Assembly: GCA_002118135.1 (NCBI GenBank)
Contig: BDIU01000382.1
Span: forward strand, 1 to 64,000
DNA length: 64,000 nucleotides
Direction of reading: 5' to 3'
DNA from: Trebouxia sp. TZW2008
Taxonomy: Eukaryota; Chlorophyta; Trebouxiophyceae; Trebouxiales; Trebouxiaceae
Of the stretch, positions 48,201-58,077 are shown piece by piece; position 1 is the first letter of the stretch, and every line of letters starts with the position of its first letter. The translations under genes and the position numbers were made by a program. The notes below the pieces were generated by a model. It did not search any database. It was not told the origin of the DNA and was given only the letters and a program-made list of their open reading frames with translations.

Positions 48201-51200
48201 AAATCCACTCACAACAACTGCAATGTGTTGTGGACTCATTAGGCGTTATGCAACATAAGTTGATCAGCTTACCACAAGATAGCTTGTGCAGGAGGACTGG
48301 GGCCAAGATGTCAACTGCCCTTGCCAGAAACAGCCCTAGATCAGTCTCAGCTGAGGCACTAGGCACATCCAGCTTCCCTCAAGCATGCTTTACGGTTATA
48401 TGTGTAATGCCATGTAGTGTGGGACGCATTCAATGGTGCCGTGGTGACCAGCTTTCACAAAAGCGTCACCAACATGAGTGATGAGACTGACCGCAAGACA
48501 GCTTGTGCAGGAAGGCTGGGGGCAGAATGTCATCCACAACTGCCCTTGCCAGGAATAGCCCTAGATCATCCTCAGCACTAGGCACATCCAGCTTGAGATC
48601 ATCCACGCTGCTCAGCAGATTCTTGAAGCCCTTCTGCATCTGATCTGCTTGGATGATCTCATGGTACAGGCTTGACAACAAATTTGCTGCCATCTCATGT
48701 TCCCTGCATACACAATGCAGCACAAAACAGTCACTGTCTGTGCCCAGCATTGGAGAGCAGCTCACTGGCATGAAGTCTTGGTGTGAATCTACTTACAACA
48801 ATTCTGTCTGTCTGGATGATTCCATGGCATAGGCTTGACAACAACTTTGCTGCCATCTCATGTTCCCTGTATACACAATGCGTCAGAAAGCAGTGTACGC
48901 ATGCTAGGAGAAGCTAGCCTGCTCAGCAGGTTCCTCAAGCTTGGCTGCAGAGTGCTGCTGGCTTTATGCAATGTGCAGAGGCACCAGTTCTGTGTGATGT
49001 TTCCCGCTGTGTAGCATACATCAAGCAAAACTTGGCCCCTCAGCACTTTATATGAAGCAAGCAGTGTTGCACCACAAGAGAAGAGCAAAGACACAGTCTG
49101 ACAGATTTTGTGAGCTTGTGTGCAGGTTCAACACAAGACGCTGTCCTTGATTGCTGATTGCTGCTTGCTTTATGCAATGGCAGGAGAACACAGTAACCAC
49201 ACAGAACTGTTCAGAGTAATGTTACCTGCTGTGTAACAGACAACGAGCAAATCTGCGCATTGCAAGAAGCAAGCGGTGTTGCACCATGAGAGAGCTACCA
49301 AGGCGCTGTGTGACAATTTCATTAAGGTTGTGCGCGGTTACCTTCTGATTGCTGCTTGCTTCATGCAATGTGCAGAGGAGCACAGTTTTGTGTCATGTTT
49401 TCAAATTGGAAAAACATGGCAAGCAAAACTGAACTGCGCTGTGCGTGGCAGGAAGCAAGCAGTGACGCATCATCAGAGAACCACAAGGACTGACACAATT
49501 TGCACAAGATGCTGTCCTTGGCAGTTGAATGCTGCTTGCTTCAGGCAATGTACAGACGCGCACTGCGTGAGATCTCCTGCTGTGGGTTAGACAACAAGCA
49601 GAAGTAGACCACTCTGTGCGGTGTATGAAACAAGCAATGACGCACCATGAGAGAATCACAAGAACGCAGCCTGACACGTTGTGTGAGCTTGTGTGCGCTT
49701 TCCATACAAGTTGTTGTGCTTGGCAGCTGAATGCTGCTTGTCGTATGTGATTTGCAGAGGCGCTCAATTCTGTATGATGTTTCCCGCTGTGTGACAATTA
49801 ACAAGCAAAACCCAACCCCTCTGCGCGTGTTCTGATCTGGATTCCTGCTGTATGGAGGTGCCATTTTTGTACATGGTGACTTGACAGTTGCTGATGTAGG
49901 TGCCAGGTCTGTAGATGGTGGCTTGACAGATGCTGACTTACATGCCAGGCAAGTGTGGGTTGATGATGCGATCACCTGTCATTCTTGTCCATGGCCAGAG
50001 TGACCACTTTCTTCACAAAGAAATGGTGGAATGGCGGCTCCCCAAGCTCCTGGAACAACAGACCAAACTGCTATAACGACGTCAAAGCCGATTGTGAAAT
50101 ATTGTTTGCAGGTGTTTCTATACGTCGTCACACGCATCATTACTCACTGTCATGCTTGCTGGGTGGGTGTCGTGTTACCAAGCCTGTTCCGCAAACTTTG
50201 TGACTGTGCCAACAGCATCATGGACAGGGCAACCAAATGCGAGCGCAATGCAACACTGCTTTCCCAACAGCAATCAGAGTGCTGATCAAGCATGGCTGCG
50301 CAGCAGCCTGCAACTCCACAAAGCAGTTGAATGCACAAAGCAGAGTATCGTCTGAGCTTGAAAGCCTGCTTCACAGCACAACAACAATGTGCTGTTTCAG
50401 CACTCATACAGATGCTATGCATGTCATTGCAACATGACTTAATACAATGCTGCATTTCCTGACGCTACATAACTTCTTAAACAAGCGCCATGTGATGCAC
50501 TGCTGTATGAGCTATCAGACAGCTGCAATGTCAAGACCAATTCATGCTCACCTGCAGGGTGGTGGCGGCATCTTGAATGTCCCCATTGACGTAGTACTCA
50601 TCCAGTATGGCTAGCACCTGCATGACATGAAAAGCCTTACATAGCTTGCTTTGGAGAAAAAGTTGACCTATGGGTTTTTGTTATTAGTGAAGTGGGCACT
50701 GCAAGACACAGTTTGATGACGATGTGCTTGAGCCGCAGAGCAAGTCAGCACAACAATCTTCAACGCATCTGGCAGTTGGAAGCTGTTGTGCAGCACTGAC
50801 TTACAGCTGTACACTACATTACAGTTTGGAGTTCACTGAATGTGTCAGTGAACTCCGAACTGGTGTCAAAGCGCAAAGCACCTACCGCTTGCTTGTAGGC
50901 CTTGATTTGCTCCACCTTGCGTGAGTGAAAGGCCAGGGCACGTCGCTCCTCCCCTGAGTCATAATTGGGGTCATTCCTGTCCATTTTGTCTGCCTCTGGT
51001 GACTCCTGCATAGCAGAACACATGCAACATCTCAGTCTGCCTGTCTCAAACGGTAAGCGACAGAGTGCAAGTGGCAAGATGCAATGCTTCAGCAGACCTG
51101 TCCATTCTGCCAGCACTTGGTGACTCCTGCAACGCACATTGCATGCAACATCAAGTTGCGCTTGTGGAACACAAAACTTGACATGATAAAGCAGCAAGAT

Positions 51201-54200
51201 GCTTGGAGTAACTTTTGTTCCCACAGTGTGCTTCCAATGACTTCTGCAAAGGACGAAGTGTGCAACATCAAGGCCCGCCTGCAAAGCACTGTCGCCAGAG
51301 CGCTGTCTACTTACCAGAGCTTGACTGCAATTTTCAGAATAACTTCTGCTACACGTCAGCTATTTGTCAGCAAGTCAATACCTATTGCACCCGAGTGTGT
51401 CCCAGCAATAGGACCATACTGGTTTTGCAGAAGACGCTGGCTTGCTGACAGACAGACAGCTTCATGGCAAAACTTGTCTACCTTCAAATTTCTCTTGCAG
51501 CCATCAAGCTGCATTGAGGCTGTAGTGATGCAATAGAAATCACTGCTGAGTGTTTGTTGAGACAGCCTCTGCTATGTGCCATCTATTGGTCAACAAGCCA
51601 ATGCCTATTGCATGCCAGTATGTTTCAACAACAGGGCCAAACTGGTTTTGCAGAAGACACTGGTTTGCTGACACCAAAAAAAAAGGCAGAGATTGCCCAA
51701 AGAAGGACTAGCAAACTGCAATGCAGCTAAAATCAAGCAACTCAATATCTGCATGTGCGTTCAAAACCAAATTGGCTGTGGACTTGCTCTCGTGAGGAAT
51801 GTGATCCATGCATGTATGAGCTGTTTTGCATACGCTCAGCTAGGATGTAAGCAGGCAAGAAAAACACATTCAGAATGCAGTATCAAAGGCAATACCCACG
51901 TGCAGCATGCTTCGAGTTCATGTATCAGCTCTTGGAGGGTACGAAAAAACTGTGTCACTTGTCTGTCCAACTATTGCTCGTCGTACTGACTTGATGGAAG
52001 CAAACAATTGTGGGGTCCCTGGCTATTGAAACAGGTTACTGAAGGGTCTAGGCCCTGATGCAAGGCTCACGTCCAAAATGGTACTTGCCGTCATGTTTGT
52101 GTTTACTGTGTTTTGTGCCAGTGGTAGTACAATCATGACACACTATGCTGCATAGTGCAGTGATGAAATTCCCTGATGTAGCAAAATAGAAGCGTCAAAT
52201 CTACGGATTTTGGTGGGCTTACATTGTCGTAAGAGCTGCCCCATGTGAACTTGCCACCAGCCCCGCCCTTCTTCGTCTTGCCAGTGCCCTTTCTTGACTG
52301 GGAGGACCTGCATGGTTGGACATGATTGCTCGCCATGATGCTGTGATACTGAACATCACAAGACAATGCAACGCTCTGACACATTTTGGCCCAAAAGGCA
52401 TGTTTCTACAGCATATTTGTGCACAGTGAACAGGGAGAGGAACACCTGTTACCTACCTCGCGATCGCGCAGGCACAGGTATCGATCAATCAATCACAAGA
52501 AGTTGTGCATGGCTTTCTGGTATAGCATGCCAGCTTAACATGAATGTTGGTGAGGCCTTGGTGACTACCAGGTTGATACGCTACGCAAGCAGTTCTGCTC
52601 AGACTTGTGTCTGATTGCTGCATGCATATCTGATACTTGCTGAAGCAAAGCGCAACCCTCTAACCCCATGACACCTCATTGCTGCCAGTGCAGATGCAGG
52701 GTCGGCCGCAAGTTTCACATCCACATCTGCATGAGTGCTCACTTGTGGTGGTTGTGACCTGGTAAATCAGCTGATCCAGAGCCTGCTGACTTCAAGCCTT
52801 TGTTGGGTGACTTGCTGCCGCTGCTGTTGGCTCTAGATAGTTCCCTTGAGCGGGCTGGCGATAGCCTGGTTGCTGCTGGAGACACTGCACCCACATGAAC
52901 AGAGTTGCATTCAAAGGTCACAAACAGCATGATGAATCACGAGAAAAGCAGAAGACCCTTGCTGATGACCCAAGACAGCTCCCTTGAGGGGGCTGGTGAT
53001 AACCTTTTTGCTGTTGGAGATGCTGCACCCACACACGCAGAGTCACATTGCAGGGCATGGTGCTATTGCAACCCACAGTTCATTTTGCTCAATGCACAGC
53101 GTGAATATCAACAGCGCCAAGGTCTAGTTGCTGTTGGCCCTAGCTTCCTTGAGCGAGCTGGTGATAGCCTTGTTGCTGTCGGAAACACTGCACCCAGAGC
53201 AATATCACAGTCAGTGTCCACAAGAAAAGCATGGCGTGTCTCAGCAGAGAAAAAAGAAACTAGATGCCGTTTGGAATGTTGCAAACATATGGGCAAAGCT
53301 TCATTGCAGGGCACAGGTGACATTGCTGAAAGCAGCTTGGATGTAAGAAGAACAGGTAAGGAGTGGTTGCTATTGGGCCTTGACAGCTTGCGTGAGCTGG
53401 CTGGTGATAGCCATGTTGCAGTTGATGAAGATGCAGCCACACAAGCAAAGCTGCACCCACACAAGCAAAGCTAGTTTTAGTCAGAAGTTGTTGTCAACTG
53501 GATTAAGCCTAGGAGAGAAGCTTCCTCATTGGATAGCTTTCTGGAACGGGCTGGTCATGGCATTTTTGCATATGGAATCGTTGCACCCACACGGGCAAAG
53601 CTGCATATGATGCTTCCTTACAAAACATGCTGTTTGCAAAGCAAGAACCTGATTGCTTGTGCATCACAGATAGGGCTATGATGTCAAACTGGCTGCTGGA
53701 GATGCGACACCCACATGCACAGACGTACAGTTGACATCACAGCGTGGGCATGTTGACAATTCAAACAACTGCAAGAAAAGTATTGCTGTTTTGCAGCGAG
53801 TTGTGTACCCACATGAGCATCCTATCATTTGGTAGTCAAATTGTTACGCATAGCATATTGGGCAAAAAGCTAAACAGGCTCGGCAACAGCTAGCGAAGTA
53901 TAAGGTCTCTGAGGTTGCTGCGTCACTGTTGCTGCAGCAGCACCAAACTTGCAATGGGCAACACTCAGCTATTGAGATGTTGACGATCACAGGCGCATGC
54001 CGGAGCAGGTAATGAGAACTTGCTTCTTAAAAGAAGTCACAGGTGGCAAGATTGCTTGAGACTTTTAAACATGCATTAAGAATGCATGCAATGAGGCGTT
54101 TGGTCTGGCTTTTGGCCTATTTGCAATACATCTGAGCTAACCCAGACAGCACTGTTGACGATTGCATCTGCATTTCAGATGTCCAGGCAACATTGCAGAT

Positions 54201-54753
54201 GCAATTGTTCACATTGCTGTCTGAGGTGCACTGTAGATGTGTGGCTGGTTTGGACCAATTGCCATGCTGTAGGTTTCATACTGATGATCAAGGCAAGGTG
54301 CTCATAGACCCACTGGCTTGTTGCACTTTGCATTGTGTTGCAAGTTGCTAGTCCTGCATTGACATGTACACCCACAAGACTGCATGCGAGTTGCAAATGG
54401 TGAACCAGACCAAATTCTGCTGCCTGATCGGGTGTATCAACAAGACTGTCAAAGATTTGTGCACGTTTTAGATGTTTTAGGTCAGGCACAGGATCCAAAT
54501 GGTTGGAGACCGTTCATTGCTCCAGTACATACCTAGCTGGGCCTGCTGAGCCTGTCGAGCGTACGTTTAGACTGAATGAAATGAATTAATGTAATGTCAC
54601 AAATTGCTGACCTGGCGAGGTTTGCTTGGCAGCTAAAGCTGCATCCAAAGCGGCGCGCTGTGCTTCTGTCAGGAAGCTGCTTGACAATCCTGAGTCTGAG
54701 TGATGCCCATTAGCTTCTTCCTCTAGTGCTGCAAGCTCAGCTTTGGTGCGCAT
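21222..54753 (-). CDS. MA3-domain translation regulatory factor (MRF/PDCD4-like, four MA3 domains)
   Basis: Sixteen coding exons in transcript order: 54753-54612, 52884-52743, 52307-52223, 51005-50886, 50617-50552, 50049-49976, 48703-48492, 43418-43270, 42553-42359, 41367-41232, 38522-38347, 33225-33091, 23547-23394, 23125-23031, 22712-22482, 21350-21222. Total 2241 nt, 746 aa; every phase closes and an in-frame TAG lies just before the ATG. Family hallmarks are KKGGAGGKFTWG (about residue 106-117), DPNYDSGEE and four MA3 repeats starting near 164, 318, 465 and 628, for example EYLTSKDVSEARCCLRKLAV-PFFHHEVVKQAL and EYLTNGDAVEASRCLMELNV, closing KGFQRVEESIDDIALDSP and GWLV. MA3 domains bind eIF4A; plant MRFs are TOR/S6K-linked translation factors. 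Exon 14 uses a GC donor (CAG|GCAAGA). Coding bases are under 7% of the gene. Confidence 0.93.
21628..22385 (-). repeat. Four copies of MRF exon 15 3' end
   Basis: Minus-strand LLSKLASxxAINQ plus donor GT recurs at about 21628-21690, 21935-22000, 22135-22205 and 22318-22385, all on the donor side of the real exon end at 22482 (LTLLSKLASSGAINQ|GT). Low-complexity CAA/AAC and GAAA tracts fill the gaps (for example 21852-21910). Confidence 0.85.
23203..23270 (-). repeat. Copy of MRF exon 14
   Basis: SASHAAERLQNCWHGGSQT, preceded by a TTAG acceptor in the correct phase, duplicates SARHAAERLQNCWHGGSQT of exon 23031-23125. It lacks an obvious donor but reads through in frame into the real exon, so a retained-intron product is also open. 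Confidence 0.75.
23630..25900 (-). repeat. About 12 tandem copies of MRF exon 13 5' end
   Basis: The real exon (23547-23394) begins DLQLDNPDAAHLLVLFLGRA. Minus-strand relatives such as LQLDNPDVAHLLLLLLGRA (about 23640-23700) and QLDNPNAAYLLLLLLGRA (about 23818-23880) start the array, followed by increasingly decayed ones near 24000, 24200, 24420, 24620, 24790, 25010, 25200, 25390, 25670 and 25860. Period roughly 180-210 bp. All lie on the acceptor side. Confidence 0.85.
26040..31040. repeat. Satellite-like array in MRF intron 12
   Basis: Roughly 190-bp units carrying GCATCAAGCATGAGGGCTG, TGCTGCACAG, GAGCTGTGA and GCCATGGCT..GCTGTGCAGCATTCACAGCT recur about 20-25 times with moderate divergence. 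The longest clean pair is 29640-29850 against 29870-30050 and 30070-30250. No exon of the gene matches the unit. Confidence 0.8.
32885..32975 (-). repeat. Copy of MRF exon 12 3' end
   Basis: GTTACTCACCTCTGTGGATT and following sequence matches GCTTACCTCTGTGAATTGGA at the donor end of exon 33091-33225. Donor-side copy. Confidence 0.7.
33390..33500 (+). mobile_element. Second LINE 3' tail
   Basis: GAACAAGCCAGCCTGGCAAA..GCGCTGGAAAGTGTAATC..TTACTATTATTACG matches the 3' tail of the LINE at 34100-34220. A heavily 5'-truncated copy. A third related tail lies near 56878-56937. Confidence 0.7.
33610..34220 (+). mobile_element. Decayed LINE 3' end (non-LTR retrotransposon)
   Basis: Frame-broken coding remnants of a LINE reverse-transcriptase C-terminal region: SVLLYGAETWTLLNKHCAAM, YLRHICGISLRD, then in another frame LRWYGHVCRLLDTRLPKVVL and GSKPPGRPRTT. 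The tail includes GACAAGCCTGCCTGGCAAGA and ends in ATTATTATTATA-like repeats. Inserted antisense in MRF intron 11-12. Not functional. Confidence 0.82.
34390..34760. repeat. Short tandem array, unit about 120 bp
   Basis: GCAGAGCTTGACAGACAcTGCAACAA and CTCAAGTTGAAAGCCAAAAC recur in three to four units. Confidence 0.7.
35140..38110. repeat. Tandem array of hairpin-forming units
   Basis: Units of about 190-230 bp each carry GAACACAGGACAGCAT and, 60-90 nt later, its inverse ATGCTGTCCTGTGTTCACTG, followed by CATCCTGGCACC. About 13-14 units; pairs are clear at 36660-36780, 36870-36980, 37280-37400, 37680-37790 and 37870-37980. Lies in MRF intron 11. Confidence 0.8.
38650..40195 (-). repeat. About eight copies of MRF exon 11 5' end
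   Basis: The real exon is 38522-38347 (GTDLNGSTSPSKTDAEAVTY, then KAAAVATV). The nearest copy (about 38765-38655) reads GTDTNGSTSSSRTDAKAVAY then KPAAVATVR, with an intact TTGCAG acceptor. Others, marked by GACGGTGGCCACCGCTGCAG, lie near 38870, 39075, 39295, 39510, 39718, 39940 and 40150, spacing about 200-220 bp. Confidence 0.88.
40845..41200 (-). repeat. Three copies of MRF exon 10 3' end
   Basis: Sequences related to GAGGCAGAAGTGTCCCAGTC and CCGTCnGCCACAGCTGTGG (exon 41232-41367, encoding ATAVADGWLDADWDTSAS) recur at about 40848-40920, 40990-41055 and 41135-41200, with purine-rich spacers (GAAGAAGATGA). Confidence 0.8.
42031..42181. repeat. Long hairpin, 69-bp arms, 13-nt loop
   Basis: Arms 42031-42099 and 42113-42181 are inverted copies with two mismatches by eye. 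The upper arm abuts the partial copy of MRF exon 9 at 42181-42300. Either strand's transcript would fold into a near-perfect duplex. Confidence 0.92.
42181..42300 (-). repeat. Copy of MRF exon 9 3' end with donor
   Basis: TEESLVTLLKQLSGSGDLSS then SQTSR|GTGAGA duplicates the end of exon 42359-42553 (SQISR|GTAACA). The frame is kept and the copy's donor fits the consensus better than that of the full exon. Confidence 0.8.
42590..42740 (-). repeat. Copy of MRF exon 9 5' half
   Basis: Shares GCAGCAGCGCTTGCTTGACnACTTCGTGATGG and the following stretch to CACATCCTTGCTGG with exon 42359-42553. Acceptor-side copy. Confidence 0.8.
42925..43795 (-). repeat. Copies of MRF exon 8 on both sides of the real exon
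   Basis: 3'-end copies at about 42925-43025 and 43105-43195 share TTTGCGGATGGCTTCTTTGG and TGGTCCAGGGTGACTCTGTC with exon 43270-43418. 5'-end copies at about 43550-43660 and 43750-43795 share GGATGCTGCGCCGCAAGGTG and CGCTCTGCTTTGAGCTTGAC. Orientation fits the acceptor/donor-side rule. Confidence 0.85.
44040..45460. repeat. Tandem array, unit about 250 bp
   Basis: Six units with GTCAGTGACTCTGCnTCACA, ACAAGAGCCTTGTATGCCAG, CCTGTTGCAAAGGCCAAGG, GTGTGATGCAGG and GCTGTGCAGCATTGACAGC. No similarity to exons of the host gene noticed. Confidence 0.8.
45830..47030. repeat. Tandem array, unit about 210-230 bp
   Basis: Five units with CTACACATGCTGCTGCT, CCATACTCTGCTnTTCTGC, GCTGTTTGCTGAACGAAGAG, AGGGTCTTGCAGCAGCATG and CATGCGGCAGCTGGTCAACA. 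Interrupted at 46272-46421 by a foreign segment. Confidence 0.8.
46272..46421. mobile_element. Small TIR element inserted in a tandem unit
   Basis: 150 bp bounded by GTTGGGACGCCCC and GGGCGTCCAAC, which are inverted matches with one gap. More GC-rich than its surroundings (CCGCGG, GCGGCCGC) and absent from the sister units. A target duplication is not clear. Confidence 0.5.
47110..47420. repeat. Two-copy tandem repeat, unit about 180 bp
   Basis: GATGTCAGCnGGCnCTGCnTTGGT..CTGCnCTGTAnnCCACCAGA..TGCATCTGrTTCAnGCAAAGT occurs at about 47165-47240 and 47345-47420. Confidence 0.7.
48055..48890 (-). repeat. Copies of MRF exon 7 on both sides
   Basis: Real exon 48492-48703. 3'-end copies: about 48055-48110 and 48265-48375 (CAAGATAGCTTGTGCAGGAG.., ACTGCCCTTGCCAGAAACAG). 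5'-end copy: about 48790-48890 (ATGGCATAGGCTTGACAACA, TTTGCTGCCATCTCATGTTC). Confidence 0.85.
48920..49870. repeat. Tandem array, unit about 200-240 bp
   Basis: Four to five units with TGCTGCTTGCTTTATGCAAT, GTGCAGAGG, TCTGTGTGATGTTTCCCGCT and GTGTnACAnACAnCAAGCAAA. Confidence 0.75.
50822..50862. repeat. Short perfect hairpin beside MRF exon 4 donor
   Basis: Arms 50822-50839 and 50845-50862 (18 bp with one G:U-type change) with a 5-nt loop. It lies 24 nt inside intron 4 from the donor at 50885. Confidence 0.75.
51090..51300 (-). repeat. Two copies of MRF exon 4 5' end
   Basis: CCATTCTGCCAGCACTTGGT..GACTCCTGCAACGCA and CCAATGACTTCTGCAAAGGA resemble the acceptor end of exon 50886-51005. A further 220-bp two-copy repeat (TTTTGCAGAAGACnCTGG) follows at about 51320-51680. 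Confidence 0.7.
52960..53725 (-). repeat. About five copies of MRF exon 2 5' end
   Basis: Exon 52743-52884 starts VSPAATRLSPARSRELSRAN. Related minus-strand stretches lie near 52965-53030, 53130-53195, 53370-53455, 53535-53600 and 53690-53725, each with GATAGCC..TTGCTG..GCACCCACA. Spacing about 110-240 bp, acceptor side. Confidence 0.85.
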
Positions 54754-54779
54754 GCTCTAGTAGATCTACTGACTTGTGA

Positions 54780-55700
54780 CTGTAGGCTAGTGATGAAGGC
54801 CACAAACCTGCATATGCAGCGCATAGTGTCGAAGACTTGCTTGCTGCAGCGAGACTTGATATGTGGTCTGGGCAGACGTGGGTGTCATGAGGCTGAGGTG
54901 TGGAAGCTTTTGCTGCCCAGATGAGACTGTTACTAGCATCGTAGACTTGATAACGTGTTCCTGGAAATCTCAAAATTGGGCAAGCAATATGCCCGAATGA
55001 GGCTTCAACCTGGACACCTGCCTGTCTGGTTTGAGCTCGAAATATCAACTTTGTAAAAGATGTGAATGCTGGCAAACACGTATTGTAAGTGAAATGCACT
55101 GAGTCTGACGGCAAGAGATCGTGCCGCAACCAAATAGGTCTAAACAAAGTGTTCGTATTGGGGCCGGCCACATGACATAGTTTACAAAGTTGCTTGGTGA
55201 TGGCGCATGTCTTTGCGAGCTGACATCGAGATGCGCAAGACTTCCGATGTCGAAAGTCATCAAGTCATGCAGCACCGGCATCGCAAAGCAGAGCGGCTGA
55301 TCCGACGAAAGCTGCGTTGACCAACATATACAGAGCACACCCTTAGCGCCCAAAAGCTGCTGACCGTGAAGCCTACGAAATAAAAGCATGAGCACTCGCG
55401 GGCGGCGATGTACCTGCAATGCTTGCTTGTGATCGATAAACCGCGACCTTTCCGCAGGCGATCCCGATGGGCGCTCTGAAGTAAAAGCTCTGCTTTGTCC
55501 AAATACGGGTCCGCTTCACAACACCACTTCCAAACGCAGAGCTTCCGGAACCACGCTTTTCAGGCATGTTGACTGTACCAGACGTAAATCTAGCTCTCCG
55601 TGAAACACGGAGGTTCGCATTCCGTACACTCCTCAACTTGCTTCGCCAATGCACCTTGAGCGCAAAGTTGCACACTGTCTCCGCTCGCATCACTCACGAT
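54780..55700 (-). other. Upstream region of the MRF-like gene, coding status unclear
   Basis: Several minus-strand open frames overlap here (for example one with CPILRFPGTRYQVYDASNSL and one starting MPEKRGSGSSAFGSGVVKRT). The base mix looks more gene-like than the introns, but I recognise no family and could not join exons. It may be a long 5' leader of the MRF-like gene or a small unrecognised gene; it also abuts the promoter of the divergent AP-1 gene. Confidence 0.25.
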
Positions 55701-55894
55701 CACACAGGTATCTGTAAGCATTGCGTGTCAGTCACAGATATAGTTAGCAGCCTACAGCCCGAAGTGTCGGAACTCGCTGTCGTGAGACAAGCGAGTCATC
55801 ACTTGAAGTGATCTTGGCAGACTCTCCCTGTTTTGTGCCTTGTCTGGATTACTTTCTGTAGAGCGAGCTCCTGAACGCTACTGACACAGCCTCA

Positions 55895-58077
55895 ATGGTA
55901 AAGTTCACGCATATTGCGTTGTCAGTCTTGCCTGCAAGTTGCTTGAGCCAGAGCATGCCCATAATCTTACTTTGTATGTTTGGTGTTTCACCATTTTTCT
56001 GGACATTGCAGGCTGTGCAGTTTGTGCTGCTCTTGAGTCGCCAGGGCAAAGTTCGTTTGTCCAAATGGTACTCCACATACACACAGAAGGAGCGAGCTAA
56101 GGTATGCTAGGCAGATGCACGAGTGGAAATGCAGGCCAGCATGAACAGCCTCATGCTGAGTAGCATTGCTCCTGGAGAGCTTGAGATTGCTGAATCTGCT
56201 CCTTTATCATACAGGTCATACGAGATGTGACCCCCATGGTTCTAAGTAGAGCCTTGAAACTTTGCAACTTTTTGGACTGGAAAGACATCAGGGTCAGTCA
56301 TTCACCTCAGCATTGCCTCTGTTGTCACCACAAGCCTTGTACATTATCTCATTGCAGCTTGTATCAAAGCAAGCATGGCCTGGCGCATCATGCGCTCAGA
56401 TGCCATCATTGGGATCCAGCCCAAATTCCAGTGCAAATGGCTTCAGTTGAAAGTCTCCGCTGCACACCGTATGCACCTAGCACAATCGTCAGACTTACCT
56501 GCAGGCATGTAAGATTAAATCATGACATGTCCGGGTGCTGCGCAGGTGGTATACAAGCGGTATGCTAGCCTTTATTTTGTAATGGGCATTGATAGCAGTG
56601 ACAACGAGCTGATCACACTGGAGCTGGTGCACCATTTTGTTGAGGTGCTAGACAGATACTTTGGCAATGTCTGCGAGCTAGACCTGATCTTCAATTTCCA
56701 TAAGGTAAGGCTTGTGTACATTGCCTACAACTGGTTGCATTGGCATGCCATCTGCATTTTGTTGTGGCTTGCGGCAGAAGCTAAGGCTTGCCTGCAAGGC
56801 ATCGCTGGCTGTGCAGCATGTAATGATTTGCTCATCTTGTCATGGATGGAATGGCACTGAACACTTGCCCACTGCTCACAACAAGCCAGCCTGGCAACAC
56901 AAGACTTCTGCTGCACACACCCACATCTGTGCTGGATTGGTCGACCTTTCATTATTGTCAATAGAGTTTCAGCAATAGCACAAGAGCATACCACTCACAT
57001 TGCCTTTATAGCTGTTGGGTACTGCTGAGGGTCATATGTTTCCCATTGCCGCATCAGCATCAATAGAGACTTCAATGCGACTGATGCACACGACGTCATT
57101 GCATTTAAGAAGTCTGCAGTGTGTACGGTCTCTGACACAAGCGGAACAAACTGCACTAGCTTTGTGGCACCCCACTGGCCCTTTTGCTTCAATCCAAACT
57201 GCTGCATCAAGTGAAACTATGCATGGCTGAGATCTTGACTGAGAAAGCAGTGGTGCTCAGGGGCAAGGACCGCAAGAGTGTGAACAGATTGAGGCTGTGC
57301 TCCTCTTGATTTTGTTCACATCTCCGCCTTCTCCTTGCCAATGGCCTTATTGCTTTTTTTGTCAAAGGCGCTCAGCTGTGCATGTTTCATGCGATACAGC
57401 TCATTGCGCTGCCATGCATTGGCTCTGCAATCTGCACACTGCCTGGCACCTTGTATCCCATTAGCTGTGTACAATAAGAATTCACAGTGGATCAGACAAC
57501 AACAAGAGAGTGCTTTGCACTTGTGTTCAATGTCATTGTGAGCATAGGCAATAACCCTCAAAAACGATTTTGACACTCACTACCAAGCAAAAGCCAGGCT
57601 TACTTGACGGCGTATGTTTGAGCCAAACTCCACAATATTGCGTGGTAGACTGCTGTCAAATATGGGATTTGCAGTCCTTCTTTTCAACTTGACATAAGCA
57701 TGCAGGCGTATTTCATGCTTGATGAGATGCTGCTAGCCGGAGAGTTGCAAGAACCCAGCAAAAAGGTCAGAATTCTATCATGTTGGAGTGACTGCAGCAG
57801 TATTGTCCATATGTCATTTGTTTGCAATGGTCTGCAGTGAAAAAGCATCTGATAAAGGTGCTATGCATTCAGGCATATAGTCAAAGTCTTTGTAAAGTAG
57901 AGCTGCATCAGCTGTGATGTGCTGCTGCATGCTGTGCATCCTTCTGGGAGCCTCAAGTGCTATCTCACCAGCTGCAGCAAACCTTTGCAGGCTATCACAA
58001 GGGTGATCGAGGCACAGGATCAGCTTGTAGAAAGCGCTAAGCTAGGGACAGACAAGCCCCCAGGAGCCAAGTCTTGA
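55895..58077 (+). CDS. AP-1 complex sigma (small) subunit
   Basis: Exons 55895-55897 (just the ATG, donor GTAAAG), 56012-56101, 56215-56292, 56546-56704, 57706-57765, 57991-58077 (477 nt, 158 aa, stop TGA). The sigma-adaptin core is nearly canonical: [118 protein letters not shown]. The size and the [10 protein letters not shown] segment fit AP-1 sigma, which helps sort clathrin-coated cargo at the trans-Golgi and endosomes. A TGTAA at 58221-58225 could be the poly(A) signal. Unlike its neighbours, no exon copies were seen in its introns. Intron 4 (about 1 kb) holds a LINE-tail fragment near 56878. Confidence 0.95.

Noticed and set aside
50031..50355. Overlapping plus-strand frames near 50.0-50.4 kb
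   Set aside because: They are shadows of MRF exon 6 and its intron on the opposite strand.
54533..54560. GGGCCTGCTGAGCCTGTC shared with about 28377
   Set aside because: A single short shared stretch; too little to define an element.
56995..57576. Possible nested minus-strand gene in AP-1 sigma intron 4 (frames with [20 protein letters not shown] and [20 protein letters not shown])
   Set aside because: The frames look slightly protein-like but I recognise no family and could not join them with consistent splice sites.
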